A DNA stretch of 64,000 bases, taken from the NCBI RefSeq assembly GCF_006716675.1, contig NZ_VFPM01000001.1, positions 1,054,001-1,118,000 of the forward strand, written 5' to 3'. A program made the position numbers and the translations under genes. How positions within the stretch are numbered: the stretch's first letter is position 1; each line of letters starts with the position of its first letter. Positions 35,398 to 44,732 of the stretch are shown here, in pieces. This stretch comes from Humibacillus xanthopallidus. Its GTDB lineage: Bacteria > Actinomycetota > Actinomycetes > Actinomycetales > Dermatophilaceae. The notes beneath the pieces are model-generated. The model was not told the origin of the DNA, did not search any database, and saw only the letters and a program-made list of their open reading frames with translations.

Positions 35398-38300
35398 TCA
35401 TCGCAAACCGATGTTGACGACATACGTCTGGCCATCGTCCAAGGTGACACCGATGCGCCAGTAGCTGCCGCCCGTGCCTGTCTTCCAGTTGTACATGTAC
35501 TGCTGTGCCGTGGCGTCGTACTTGTAGTTCGAGCCACTGTCGGCTGAGGCGGTGTAGACCGTCTCGTCGACAGGCGCAGTCATCGCGCTGCCCTTGACGG
35601 GGGTGAGCCAGCTGGCGGTCCCCGCGTACGGCACCACCGTGCCCGCTGCGTTCTTCAACTGGAACTTAGCGGGGATCGTGCTGCCAGCCTTGAACACGCT
35701 AGTCGTGAGCCCCACCTGGTGCGCCGTGTCGTTGATCGGCTGCAGGAACCCGTCCCACCGGTAGATCACCTTGTAGCTGCCGGTGATCGTCGAGGTGTTG
35801 CCGGCCTTGTCCGTCGCCGTGGCGGTGTAGTTCCACGTGCCCGCTCCGTTGGCGTTGCCGCCGGAGGCGGTGACGGTGCAGGAGGCCACCCCCGAGAAGC
35901 TGTCCGTTGCAGTGCACGTCGCCGACGGCACGGCGCCGAGGGTGTAGGTACCGCTCTGGACGTTTACGCCGGCCGTGGTCAGCGTCGGCTTCTCCTGGTC
36001 GATCTTGATGCCCGAGACGGTGGCTGTGGCAGTGTTCCCGGCCTTGTCGGTGGCGGTGCCGCTCGCGGTGTTGTTGTCGCCGTTCGCCGTGACCACCACC
36101 GGGTCAGGACAGGTGGCCACTCCAGACCGGTCGTCGGTGCAGGTGAACGTGACCGTCACCGGACCGACGTACCAGCTGTTGCTGCCCTGCTTACCGCTGG
36201 TGACCGCACCCATGATGGTCGGCTTGGTCTTGTCGAGCTTGACCGTCACCGAGTCAGTGCCGACGTTGCCGGCGGTGTCCTTCGCGGTGCCCGTGACGAC
36301 CTGGCCTGACGTCTCGGTGCTGACAGTGACCGGGGGAGTGACGGACGAGACGCCCGAGCCCTTGTCGTCGTCCTTGGCCGAGAAGGTGACCGTGACATCG
36401 CTGTTGTTCCAGTCGTCGGCGTTCGCCGCCGGCGAGAGGACGTGCGACACCGTGGGGGCGATGCTGTCCCACTTGAGGGCCACGCTGTTGAGCGCCTCGA
36501 CGTTGCCGGCGTTATCGACGGCCCAGTACTTCACCGTGCCGGCCCCGGTGCCCGTGAGTGGCACGCTCACCGTCTTGGTGGCACCGGGAGCGACCTGCTC
36601 TGCGCCATCGTCGATGACGTAGTGGATTTCCTTGACGCCCGACAGACCGGCCTGGTCGGTCGCGCTGAGCACTACGTCGGCTGTGGATCCCGTGCACCAG
36701 CCGTTGGAGGAGGTGCACTGGTTGTTGGAGGTCGTCGAGGGCGCCGTGCCATCGATGTTGATGCCACCCACAGTCGCGCCGGCCCCCGTGTTGCCCGCGA
36801 GGTCCTTGGCACCGTCACTCGTCACCGACTGGTTGGCGCCGTCGCTCTTGAGCAGCTTGCTCGTCGGGCATGAAGCAACTCCGGAGCCGTCGGTCCCGTC
36901 TGCGAGCTTCGGGTCGGAGCAGGTGAAGTCGACTGAGACCGCGTCCTTGTACCAACCCAAGCCGTTGGACTGCGTGGTCGCAGCGCCCTTCACGACCGGC
37001 GCGGTGCGGTCGATCTTGATGCTGGTCACGGACGCGGGGGCGCTGGTGTTGCCCGCCTTGTCGTTGATCGTCACCGGGCCCGCGCCGAGGTTCGAGCCCT
37101 CGCCCGTGATCTTGCTGTCGGTCGGCTGCGTGGCCGGGTCGAGCTGGGACAATGCGTCGTCGCCGACCCACTTGACCGTGACGTCGCCGTTGTACCAGCC
37201 CGCCCCGTTGGGGTCCGCCGGCACACCGACCAGCGTGGGCTTGGTTTTGTCGATGTTGATGCCTGTGACATTGGTGCCGCTGCGGTTGCCCGCCACGTCC
37301 ACCGCGTCACCGAGGACCTTCTGGTCCGCGCCGTCGTTGGTGAGCGTCGTGTCGCCCGCACACCCGGCAACGCCGGTCTGCAGGCCGGAGCCCACGTCGT
37401 CACACGTGAAGGTCACGTCTACGTCGCTGTTGATCCACCCAAATTCGTTCGGCGCCGGGAACGCGGCGCCCTCGATCGTCGGTGCAACCGTGTCGACGTT
37501 CACGTCGAAGCCCTGTACTGACTCGGCATTGCCTGCCAAATCGACGCTCCAGTACGTCACATGGTGCGTACCTGTAGACAGGTCCTGTGCGAAGGGCATG
37601 CCGTACGTCTGCGCATCCCCGCCGTCGACCGTGTAGTAGGTCGCCGAGACCCCGGAGCCGGAGTCGTTGGCGTCGAATGCGAACGGGATGCCGCTCTCCA
37701 CGAACCAGCCGGTGGCGGGCGAGATGGGATCGATGACTTTGGTGGTGGGAGCCGTTTTGTCGATCTTGACCGTGATCGGAGCACCGGCCCTCTCGAGATT
37801 GCCCGCGTTGTCCTTGCTCCAGAGCGAGATGCTGTGCGTGCCCTCGCTGCCGAACAAGAAGGCACCGTTGTAGGTCTGCGCCTCGCCCTCGTCCACCGAG
37901 TAGTACGTGGCGGCGACGCCGGAGGCGTTGTCCGAGCCGTTCAGCGTGACCTCGACGGCGTCGCCGTACCAGCCGGCCTGGTTAGGATCCGCGAGCGCCG
38001 CGGTCGTGGTCGGCGCGGTGCGATCGATCTTGATGCCGGTGACCGTCTCTTGGGCGGTGTTACCAGCCATATCGACGCAGCTCGCCGAGGATGAGAGGTT
38101 GTCTCCCTCACCCTTGACGACATCGTTCGAGGGACCGGTGGCAACACCGGACAGCGCGTCGGTGCATGTCCAAGTGACGGCCACGTCACCGGTGTGCCAG
38201 CCGCTGACGAAGTCGGCGGAGAGGACCGGTGCCGTCTTGTCGATGTTGATGCCTGGCACGGCAGCAGATGCCGTGTTGCCGGCCCTGTCTTCGGCCGAGC

Positions 38301-40095
38301 CGCTGGCGGACTGGTCGACGCCCTGAGCGAGCACCTTGTCAGTGCTCTTCGTCGCTACACCGGACAGGGCGTCGGCCGCGGAGAAGCTCACCGTGACGTC
38401 GGCGCGGTACCAGCCGGCGTCGTTCGGCTCACGGTCCGGCGTCGCCGTGATGGTCGGCTTCGTCTTGTCGATCCGGACGTTCGCGGTGTCCGTGGCACTG
38501 CTGCCGGCGCCGTCCGTGGCCGTACCGGTGACAGTGTCACCCGCAGCGGTGGTCTCGGCAATCTTGGTGACCGGCGACGTGCAGCTCTCGAGACCGGAGC
38601 CGCCCTGGTCGGCGCAGGTGAACGTCACCGTGACGTCCTGGTTGGTCCAGGCGCCGTCCGTGTAGGAGAGCGGCGTGAAGGCGTGCGAGATCGTCGGCGC
38701 TGTCTTGTCGATCTTGATGTGAGCCGTCTGGACCGCCTCGGCGTTGCCTGCCTTGTCGGTCGAGAAATAGGTGACGGTGTGGTCGCCCTCGGTGGACAGC
38801 GTGAAGGTCGTGCCGGTCTGCGGCGCACCACCGTCGACGGCGTAGGTGGTCTTGTCGACCGTTGACAGGTTGTCGGTGGCGGCGAGCGACACGGACACGT
38901 TGTCGTTGACCCAGTCGTTCGAGGTACCGCTGATGCCCGTCGTCGGCGCTGTGCGGTCGATCTTCACTGCCGGGCTGCTCGTCGCCGTCGTGGACAGGCC
39001 GGCTCCGTTCGTCACAGTCTTGGTGCTCGTGAGTCCGGTGCCTTCACTCGTGATCGTCGTGTCGGTGGGAGCGGCCGAGATGCCGGACTCCGGGTCACTG
39101 GCTGTCCAGTGAATCGTCACGTCGCCCGAGTACCATCCCGCGCCGTTCGGGTCAGTGGTCGGAGCGCCGGTCAGCACAGGAGCCGTCGTGTCACCGGCGG
39201 GCGCAGTGGACGTCGTGCTGCTGCTGTTACCTGCGTTGTCTGTGGCGGTGCCCGTGACACTCACGCCGGGTTGCACCGTCTTGGAGTTCGTCGCACTTCC
39301 AGCGGCGAGACAGCTCGCAATCCCGGATACGTTGTCAGAGCACGTGAACGTAATCGTGGTCGTCCCGTCAGGGTTCGCGGTCTGTGTGGCCGAGATGGTC
39401 GGGGCAGCCTTGTCGACGCGCACGGTGACGGATCCCGTGCCGGCATTGCCCAGCCCGTCCGTGGCCGTCGACGTTCGGGTGACGGTGCCGCTGGCGCTCT
39501 CGGTGCTGGATGCCGGCGTCGGCCCCGAGGCGACCCCTACCCCGGAGTCCGTGGCTGTCCATGTGACGGTGGTGTTCGCCTTGTTCCACCCAGCAGCGTT
39601 GGGAGCCGGTGCCAGTGTCGCAGAGACGAGCGGGCCAGTGTTGTCCAGCGTGTATGACGCGTCGCGGGAGGAGCTGTTGCCGCTGCACTTGCCCTGGGAA
39701 TTGAAGTTCGGCGACGCTGCGGCAGTGATCGCCCGAATACCGTCGCCGCTGCCAGCCGTTGTCGTGAAGGTCCAACTCGACTTGGCGGTGGGCGACTCCT
39801 GATGAGCTGTGAACGCCCCCGCGACGTCAACGCACTGCGTGTCGCTTGATGTGGTGACCGTCAGGGTGAGAACTGCGCCCTGCTTCGCGTAGAGCGTTGT
39901 GCCGACCGAGACTGTTCCGGTCCCGCCGGTGAAGCCGGCGCTGCTGACCGACGCAGCGGAAGCCGCTGTCACGTTGATGCCGCCGAGCACCAAACCGGAG
40001 ACCGCGGCCAAAGCCAGAAGCCGCCGCCCGAGTGCTCGTGAGCCACCTGCGCGACTCGATTGCGCCGATTGCCGCGCGCTTGACTGGACCTTCAT
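35398..40095 (-). CDS. Giant secreted Ig-like repeat protein with C-terminal PxKF domain
   Basis: About 1565 residues from ATG 40095 (GGAGGGG upstream; the longer frame upstream is not supported). A signal peptide (RRLLALAAVSGLVLGG, ASAA) is followed by a ~110-residue N-terminal domain. About 16 Ig-like repeats of 65-105 residues follow, each opening with an ID(R/K)TAPT-type strand, then GWYxGDVTVxW, TCSD, SGVAxxP and TxxDxAGNT. The last ~120 residues (FLQPINDTAHQVGLTTSVFK, then AGSTIPAKFQLKN) match the PxKF domain. No LPxTG or membrane anchor is seen, so it is released or held non-covalently. Cell-surface adhesion or matrix function is inferred from architecture. Confidence 0.88.
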   Translation of the reverse strand: MKVQSSARQSAQSSRAGGSRALGRRLLALAAVSGLVLGGINVTAASAASVSSAGFTGGTGTVSVGTTLYAKQGAVLTLTVTTSSDTQCVDVAGAFTAHQESPTAKSSWTFTTTAGSGDGIRAITAAASPNFNSQGKCSGNSSSRDASYTLDNTGPLVSATLAPAPNAAGWNKANTTVTWTATDSGVGVASGPTPASSTESASGTVTRTSTATDGLGNAGTGSVTVRVDKAAPTISATQTANPDGTTTITFTCSDNVSGIASCLAAGSATNSKTVQPGVSVTGTATDNAGNSSSTTSTAPAGDTTAPVLTGAPTTDPNGAGWYSGDVTIHWTASDPESGISAAPTDTTITSEGTGLTSTKTVTNGAGLSTTATSSPAVKIDRTAPTTGISGTSNDWVNDNVSVSLAATDNLSTVDKTTYAVDGGAPQTGTTFTLSTEGDHTVTYFSTDKAGNAEAVQTAHIKIDKTAPTISHAFTPLSYTDGAWTNQDVTVTFTCADQGGSGLESCTSPVTKIAETTAAGDTVTGTATDGAGSSATDTANVRIDKTKPTITATPDREPNDAGWYRADVTVSFSAADALSGVATKSTDKVLAQGVDQSASGSAEDRAGNTASAAVPGINIDKTAPVLSADFVSGWHTGDVAVTWTCTDALSGVATGPSNDVVKGEGDNLSSSASCVDMAGNTAQETVTGIKIDRTAPTTTAALADPNQAGWYGDAVEVTLNGSDNASGVAATYYSVDEGEAQTYNGAFLFGSEGTHSISLWSKDNAGNLERAGAPITVKIDKTAPTTKVIDPISPATGWFVESGIPFAFDANDSGSGVSATYYTVDGGDAQTYGMPFAQDLSTGTHHVTYWSVDLAGNAESVQGFDVNVDTVAPTIEGAAFPAPNEFGWINSDVDVTFTCDDVGSGLQTGVAGCAGDTTLTNDGADQKVLGDAVDVAGNRSGTNVTGINIDKTKPTLVGVPADPNGAGWYNGDVTVKWVGDDALSQLDPATQPTDSKITGEGSNLGAGPVTINDKAGNTSAPASVTSIKIDRTAPVVKGAATTQSNGLGWYKDAVSVDFTCSDPKLADGTDGSGVASCPTSKLLKSDGANQSVTSDGAKDLAGNTGAGATVGGINIDGTAPSTTSNNQCTSSNGWCTGSTADVVLSATDQAGLSGVKEIHYVIDDGAEQVAPGATKTVSVPLTGTGAGTVKYWAVDNAGNVEALNSVALKWDSIAPTVSHVLSPAANADDWNNSDVTVTFSAKDDDKGSGVSSVTPPVTVSTETSGQVVTGTAKDTAGNVGTDSVTVKLDKTKPTIMGAVTSGKQGSNSWYVGPVTVTFTCTDDRSGVATCPDPVVVTANGDNNTASGTATDKAGNTATATVSGIKIDQEKPTLTTAGVNVQSGTYTLGAVPSATCTATDSFSGVASCTVTASGGNANGAGTWNYTATATDKAGNTSTITGSYKVIYRWDGFLQPINDTAHQVGLTTSVFKAGSTIPAKFQLKNAAGTVVPYAGTASWLTPVKGSAMTAPVDETVYTASADSGSNYKYDATAQQYMYNWKTGTGGSYWRIGVTLDDGQTYVVNIGLR

Positions 40096-40374
40096 CCCTG
40101 TTTCCCCTCCACCTGAACAACACGACAGAAGTGCTCCCCCCGGCGCACATCTGAAACGTAAGAGAGGAATCGGCCGGTCCGGATCAATTTGCCGTTCAAC
40201 TAGGCGAACACGAGCTGCGCCCACGCTCAGAGGCGGCGTTCAAATCTCTAAACGGACCGTCGCAACGCATGGCTCTGACCCCGTCCGGCCAGACAATGAC
40301 AGTTCGGCTGGCGACTGGCCCAGACTCCTGAGCTGATGTCGTTGCGTACAACTGTGGCCGCCGACGCCGAGCCC
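40096..40374. other. Intergenic region between Ig-like protein gene and histidine kinase gene
   Basis: About 279 bases; holds the promoter of the Ig-like protein gene and the 3' end of the kinase operon. It is relatively AT-rich around 40150-40250. No gene is supported. Confidence 0.45.
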
Positions 40375-41697
40375 TCAGTCCTCGTCATCGTCGTCGAAGG
40401 GCGGTGACAGCGGAAGGACCAGGGCGAAGGTCGCCCCGCCCCCCGGGGTCTGCGACACGTCGAGCCGGCCGCCGTGCGAGCGGACGATCTGGGTGACGAG
40501 CGCCAGACCCAGACCCACCCGGCGCGACCCATCGCCCCGCCGGTCGCGGGCAAAGCGCTGGGTGAGCCGGGCGATGTCGTCAGGGTCGACGCCGGTGCCG
40601 TGGTCGGTCACCCGGGCCCAGGCCCAGTCGCCCTCCTGCTGGACCGTGACCTCCACCGTGCCCCCCTCGGGTGAGTGCGAGATGGCGTTGTCGACGAGGG
40701 CGAGCACCGCCCGCCGCAGGCTGGTCGAGACGCCGTCGACGACGACTGGAGCCCGCTCGGCAGACACGGGCCACGTGAGCGCGACACCGGCCTCGGCGGC
40801 ATACGGCTCGAGGGAGCGCGCGACGCCCTCGGCGACCGCGACGAGGTCGACGGCGTCAGTGGCGGCGCCCGACTGCTCCAGCTGCGCCGACAGCAGCAGG
40901 TCGGAGACGACGTCACCCATGACCTTCGTGTCGGCAACGAGCTGGTCGACCTGCGCGCGCGTCGCCTCGTCGTCGGGCTTGAGGTGGCGCCGCAGCATCT
41001 GCGCACGAATGCTGATGACCGACAAGGGGGTTCGCAGCTCGTGACTCGCATCGGCGACGAACTGCCGCTGCAGGTCGAGGGCCTGGGCGAGGGGGCGCAC
41101 CGCGCGTCGACCGGCGATGAGGCCGGTGGCGGCGGCGAGCAGCACACCGAGGATGCCGGCCACGGCCATCGACGTGAAGAGGCGGCTCTCCTCGGAGTCG
41201 TGCAGCCGCATGTCATAGACGGCGATGAAGGTCGTGTCCTCGCGCTGGGCGATCGCCGCGGGCCACTTCGTGCCGTCGGCCTCGACCGTCGTCGACTGCA
41301 CGACGTTCTCGCCCGACAGCGACATCCCTTCCGTCGCCGCCAGGATCGAGCGCGGGGTGCCGGCCGTGGCCTTCGTGCCCGTCGGCCCGTGCTCGATGAT
41401 CCACGTGCCGGGGGGCGCGTCGACGACATCGTCGGCCGTCGTCGCCGCCACGGTCACCCGGTCGCGGATGCTCGCGAGCTGCTGCCGGTCATAGACGACA
41501 CCAGCCGCGATGACGGCGAGCAGCACGACGACCGCCGTGGTCGCGCCGACGCGCAGAGCGATGGACCGCGAGGCGGTGCGCACCGGGTCGTCGACACCGA
41601 CACGCCCGCGCGAGCCCGCCCCGCGCGAGCCCGCCCCGCGCGAACCTGCCCCGCGCGAACCTGCCCGGTGCGAGCCCACCCGGCGCGACCCCGTCAC
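40375..41697 (-). CDS. OmpR-type two-component sensor kinase
   Basis: About 440 residues with GTG 41697 overlapping the response regulator stop. A cytoplasmic lead of GSRGA pentapeptide repeats is followed by membrane helix 1 (TTAVVVLLAVIAAGVVY). An outside sensor of ~110 residues, helix 2 (VAGILGVLLAAATGLIAG), a HAMP-like stretch and the HisKA box QFVADASHELRTPLSVI come next. The HATPase domain shows LALVDNAISHSPEGG, DHGTGVDP and GLGLALVTQIVRSHGG. The C-terminus is acidic (DDDDED). It is probably linked to the divergent flavoprotein operon. Confidence 0.92.
   Translation of the reverse strand: MTGSRRVGSHRAGSRGAGSRGAGSRGAGSRGRVGVDDPVRTASRSIALRVGATTAVVVLLAVIAAGVVYDRQQLASIRDRVTVAATTADDVVDAPPGTWIIEHGPTGTKATAGTPRSILAATEGMSLSGENVVQSTTVEADGTKWPAAIAQREDTTFIAVYDMRLHDSEESRLFTSMAVAGILGVLLAAATGLIAGRRAVRPLAQALDLQRQFVADASHELRTPLSVISIRAQMLRRHLKPDDEATRAQVDQLVADTKVMGDVVSDLLLSAQLEQSGAATDAVDLVAVAEGVARSLEPYAAEAGVALTWPVSAERAPVVVDGVSTSLRRAVLALVDNAISHSPEGGTVEVTVQQEGDWAWARVTDHGTGVDPDDIARLTQRFARDRRGDGSRRVGLGLALVTQIVRSHGGRLDVSQTPGGGATFALVLPLSPPFDDDDED
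41607..41681. repeat. Five tandem 15-bp repeats in kinase N-terminus
   Basis: The unit CGCGCGAGCCCGCCC occurs at 41607-41621 and 41622-41636, with variants at 41637-41651, 41652-41666 and 41667-41681. In frame, the repeats encode GSRGA units at the kinase N-terminus, so copy number can change without breaking the frame. Confidence 0.85.
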
Positions 41698-42389
41698 GAC
41701 TGGCCCAGCCGGTAGCCGACGCCGTGCACGGTCTCGACGACGCCGCGCCCGAGCTTGCGGCGCAGGTAGTGCACGTAGGTGTCGACGGCCCCGAGGGTGT
41801 CGGCCCGGCCGAAGACGGTGTCGAGCAGCTCGTTGCGGGTGAAGACGCGCGACGGCCGGCGCGCCAGCGTCTCGAGCAGCAGTGCCTCCTGCCGCGAGAG
41901 CAGCACCTCGTCCTCACCGCCGACGACCCGCTGCTCCCCCACGACGAGCCGCCGGCCATCGGTCACCGCGAGCTCCGTGGCACCCGCGCCGAGCGGCCGC
42001 AGCAGCGCACGCAGGCGTGCGAGCAGCTCGTCGACGTCGAAGGGCTTGACGAGGTAGTCCTGCGCCCCGGCATCGAGACCCTCGACCCGGTCGGCCACCG
42101 TGCCACGCGCCGTGAGCAGAAGCACCGGCGCCGCCATCCCCTTGGAGCGCAGCCGGCTCACGAGGTCGACCCCCTCGATCACCGGCAGCCCGCGGTCGAC
42201 GACGAGGACGTCCCACTGCTCGACGAGCCCACGGTGCAGGCCGGCCTGTCCGTCGCGAACGGTCGTGACGGCATACCCCTCCTCGGTGAGCAGCTCGGTG
42301 AGCATCGACGAGAGGTCGGCGTCGTCCTCGACGAGCAGCAGGCGGCGGCGCGCGGGCGACGCGGGGTCCAGCGGGTCCATGTCCTTCAC
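41694..42389 (-). CDS. OmpR/PhoB-type response regulator
   Basis: 231 residues, GTG 42389 (ATG 42380 also possible). The receiver domain starts LLLVEDDADLSSML. The phosphoacceptor Asp is in VLVVDRGLPVIEG, the Thr in LLLTARG and the Lys in YLVKPFDVDELLAR. The winged-helix output ends VDTYVHYLRRKLGRGVVETV, then HGVGYRLG. Its start lies only 35 bases from that of the divergent ferric-reductase-like gene, so it very likely controls it. Confidence 0.93.
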   Translation of the reverse strand: MKDMDPLDPASPARRRLLLVEDDADLSSMLTELLTEEGYAVTTVRDGQAGLHRGLVEQWDVLVVDRGLPVIEGVDLVSRLRSKGMAAPVLLLTARGTVADRVEGLDAGAQDYLVKPFDVDELLARLRALLRPLGAGATELAVTDGRRLVVGEQRVVGGEDEVLLSRQEALLLETLARRPSRVFTRNELLDTVFGRADTLGAVDTYVHYLRRKLGRGVVETVHGVGYRLGQS

Positions 42390-42424
42390 GGTGCCTGCTC
42401 GCTCTCACAAGTCTCTGAGATCCG

Positions 42425-43939
42425 ATGACCACCATCGGTGTTGTGTCCAACACCATGTCATCACCCCGGGTCGCGCGCTCACAGCCCGCCGACCGTGTCC
42501 GTGTGGCGCTCCGGCGCGGCCGGGAGCACCGCCGCTGGCGGGCCAGGGTCGCCGACCTGCTCGAGGCCACCGCGCTGCTGACGCTCGTGCTCGTCGTCGT
42601 GCAGTTCTTCCTCGGCGGCGGCAGCCACGCCCTCATGGACGGCACCGCCGGCGACCGTCTCGTCGGCGTCGGCCGCATCGTCGGCCTCGTCGCGATGAAC
42701 CTGCTCCTCCTCCAGCTCCTCCTCGCCGCCCGCGTGCCGTGGGTCGACCGTGCCTACGGCATGGATCGCGCGCTCAAGGCGCACCGCGTGCTCGGCCGCA
42801 TCACCGTGCCGCTCGTCATCGTGCACGTCGGAGCCATCGTGCTCGGGTATGACGTGCGCGACGGCTCCGGCGGCGTGGGCGGTGCGGTCAGCCAGTTCCT
42901 CACCCTCGTCACCGGGGGCGACGACCTGCTCATGGCGACCGTCGCCACCGTGCTGCTCGTCGTCATCGCCGTGACGTCCGTGAGCATCGCCCGCAAGCGC
43001 CTCTCCTACGAGTGGTGGCACGCCGTCCACCTCACGGCGTATGCCGCCGTCATCCTCGCCGTGCCGCACGAGCTCTCCATCGGCTCGGACTTCACCGCCT
43101 CCTCGTGGGCGACCGCCTACTGGTGGACCCTCTTCATCGTCGTCGCGGCGAGCGTGCTGTGGTGGCGCTTCCTGCTGCCCGTCCTGCGCAGCCTGCGCCA
43201 CGACCTGCGCGTCGCCAAGGTCGTGCACGAGAGCGACGACGTCTGGTCGGTCACCGTGCAGGGCCGCGCCCTGTCGCGCCTGCCAGTGAAGGCGGGGCAG
43301 TTCCTCAACTGGCGCTTCGTCTCTCCCGGGCTCTTCCTCGCCGCGCACCCCTGGTCGGTCTCGCGCCGCCCCGACGGCCACACCCTGCGCATCACCGTGC
43401 GTGGCCTCGGTGACCACTCGGCCGCCCTCGCCCACCTCCGCCGCGGCACGCGGGTCCTCGTCGAGGGGCCCTACGGCGCCTTCACGACCGAGTCGCGCGT
43501 CCGGCGCCGGGTGCTGCTCATCGCGGCCGGCATCGGCGTCACCCCCGTGCGGGCCATCCTCGAGGAGCTCGTCGTCGAGCGTCACGCGGCGGCCGGGGAC
43601 GTCACCGTGCTCTACCGCGCCAACGACGCCTCGCAGATGCCCCTCGTCGACGAGATCGCGCGCCTGACCCACGCCGGCGGCCACGCCCTGCTGCCCCTCA
43701 TCGGACCGCCCGCCAACGGGTCGTGGCTACCCCCGCTGGGCGACGGCTCGCAGGACAGCGTGCGACGCCGCGAGCTCGTCCGCTCCGACGCCGAGCGGCT
43801 GCGCGAGCTCGTGCCCGACGTCGCGCGCCACGAGGTCTATCTCTGCGGCCCCGGTCCGTGGATGGACTTGGTGCGCAAGGGACTTCACCAGGCCGGCGTG
43901 CCCGAGAAGCACATCCACGACGAGAGGTTCAGCTGGTGA
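42425..43939 (+). CDS. Ferric-reductase-like transmembrane flavoprotein (FAD/NAD domains)
   Basis: 504 residues. Six membrane helices form a ferric-reductase-like domain with heme-candidate histidines in LKAHRVLGRITVPLVIVHVG and YEWWHAVHLTAYAAVIL. A cytoplasmic ferredoxin-reductase domain follows: FAD motif HPWSVSRRPDGHTLRITVRG, GPYGAFT, NAD motif LIAAGIGVTPVRAILEEL, and C-terminal EVYLCGPGPWMD. It would pass electrons from NAD(P)H across the membrane, probably to the FMN-binding protein encoded next. The start is ATG 42425; GTG 42440 or ATG 42455 are possible. Confidence 0.88.
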   Translation: MTTIGVVSNTMSSPRVARSQPADRVRVALRRGREHRRWRARVADLLEATALLTLVLVVVQFFLGGGSHALMDGTAGDRLVGVGRIVGLVAMNLLLLQLLLAARVPWVDRAYGMDRALKAHRVLGRITVPLVIVHVGAIVLGYDVRDGSGGVGGAVSQFLTLVTGGDDLLMATVATVLLVVIAVTSVSIARKRLSYEWWHAVHLTAYAAVILAVPHELSIGSDFTASSWATAYWWTLFIVVAASVLWWRFLLPVLRSLRHDLRVAKVVHESDDVWSVTVQGRALSRLPVKAGQFLNWRFVSPGLFLAAHPWSVSRRPDGHTLRITVRGLGDHSAALAHLRRGTRVLVEGPYGAFTTESRVRRRVLLIAAGIGVTPVRAILEELVVERHAAAGDVTVLYRANDASQMPLVDEIARLTHAGGHALLPLIGPPANGSWLPPLGDGSQDSVRRRELVRSDAERLRELVPDVARHEVYLCGPGPWMDLVRKGLHQAGVPEKHIHDERFSW

Positions 43940-44496
43940 GGAAGACGACTTCTGTCATCGTCGGCGTGGCGAGCGCGGTCGCCCTCGGCGCCTCGTGGGC
44001 GGCCGGACTGACGCCCGCGAAGCCCGCCCTCAGCGGGGTGCACCTGGTCGCGGCGGCCCCGCCCACGAGCGCGGGCACGCCGTCGGCCAAGGCGTCGAGC
44101 TCGCAGGCGAGCGCTGCCCCGCCGAACAAGAGCTCGCGCACCTCCTCCGGTGGTCGCAGCGCGACCCCGACCCCGACGCAGAAGAAGTCTGCCCCCGCCC
44201 CGGCTCCGGCGCCCACCTCGGGAACGGTGCTCGGCGGCGCGGCCGACACGCCCTTCGGCACCGTCCAGGTCAAGGTCAGCTACACCGGCACGAAGATCAC
44301 CAACGTCCGCGCCGTGCAGCTCACCGACAGCTCGCAGCACTCCGTCTCGATCAGCGCGTATGCCGCACCGATCCTCCGCCAGGAGGCGCTCGCTGCGCAG
44401 TCGGCTCAGATCGACGTCGTCAGCGGTGCGACCTACACGAGCGAGGGCTACATCCAGAGCCTCCAGTCCGCGATCGACGCCGCCCACCTCGGCTGA
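43936..44496 (+). CDS. Exported FMN-binding domain protein (covalently flavinylated)
   Basis: 186 residues from GTG 43936, overlapping the reductase stop as GTGA. A signal anchor (VIVGVASAVALGASWAAGL) leads to a ~60-residue Ala/Ser/Pro linker. The FMN_bind domain follows (DTPFGTVQVKVSYTGTKITN) with the flavinylation motif SGATYTSEGY, in which the Thr would carry FMN attached by ApbE. No apbE is in the window. With the upstream reductase it forms an extracytoplasmic electron-transfer pair; the terminal acceptor is unknown. Confidence 0.9.
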   Translation: MRKTTSVIVGVASAVALGASWAAGLTPAKPALSGVHLVAAAPPTSAGTPSAKASSSQASAAPPNKSSRTSSGGRSATPTPTQKKSAPAPAPAPTSGTVLGGAADTPFGTVQVKVSYTGTKITNVRAVQLTDSSQHSVSISAYAAPILRQEALAAQSAQIDVVSGATYTSEGYIQSLQSAIDAAHLG

Positions 44497-44503
44497 TCAT
44501 GGA

Positions 44504-44725
44504 GGGAAGTGGGCACTCGACACCTCCACGGTCGAGTGCCCACTTCCCGCCACCCCTCCAGTCGAGTGCCCACTTCTCGACGCCAGGAAACTGAGCACTC
44601 GACCAAGAGGTCAGCCCCAGATCCCGTCGAGTGCTCACTTCCCGACGCCAGGAAAGTGAGCACTCGACACTTCCACGGTCGAGTGCCCACTTCCCGACAC
44701 CTCCCAGTCGAGTGCCCACTTTCCG
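44504..44725. repeat. Cluster of eight copies of an 18-19 bp element in alternating orientation
   Basis: The core is GTCGAGTGCCCACTTCCCG or its inverse. Inverse copies lie at 44504-44521, 44586-44603 and 44651-44668. Forward copies lie at 44531-44549, 44561-44579, 44626-44644, 44678-44696 and 44707-44725. Adjacent copies form hairpins (for example 44504/44531 with a 9-base loop and 44626/44651). The cluster fills the whole gap between convergent genes, so it probably ends transcription from both sides. Confidence 0.9.
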
Positions 44726-44732
44726 TATGCCG

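Noticed and set aside
44504..44725. CRISPR array
   Set aside because: Repeats alternate in orientation, spacing is irregular (6-22 bases) and no cas genes are nearby; they are hairpin elements.
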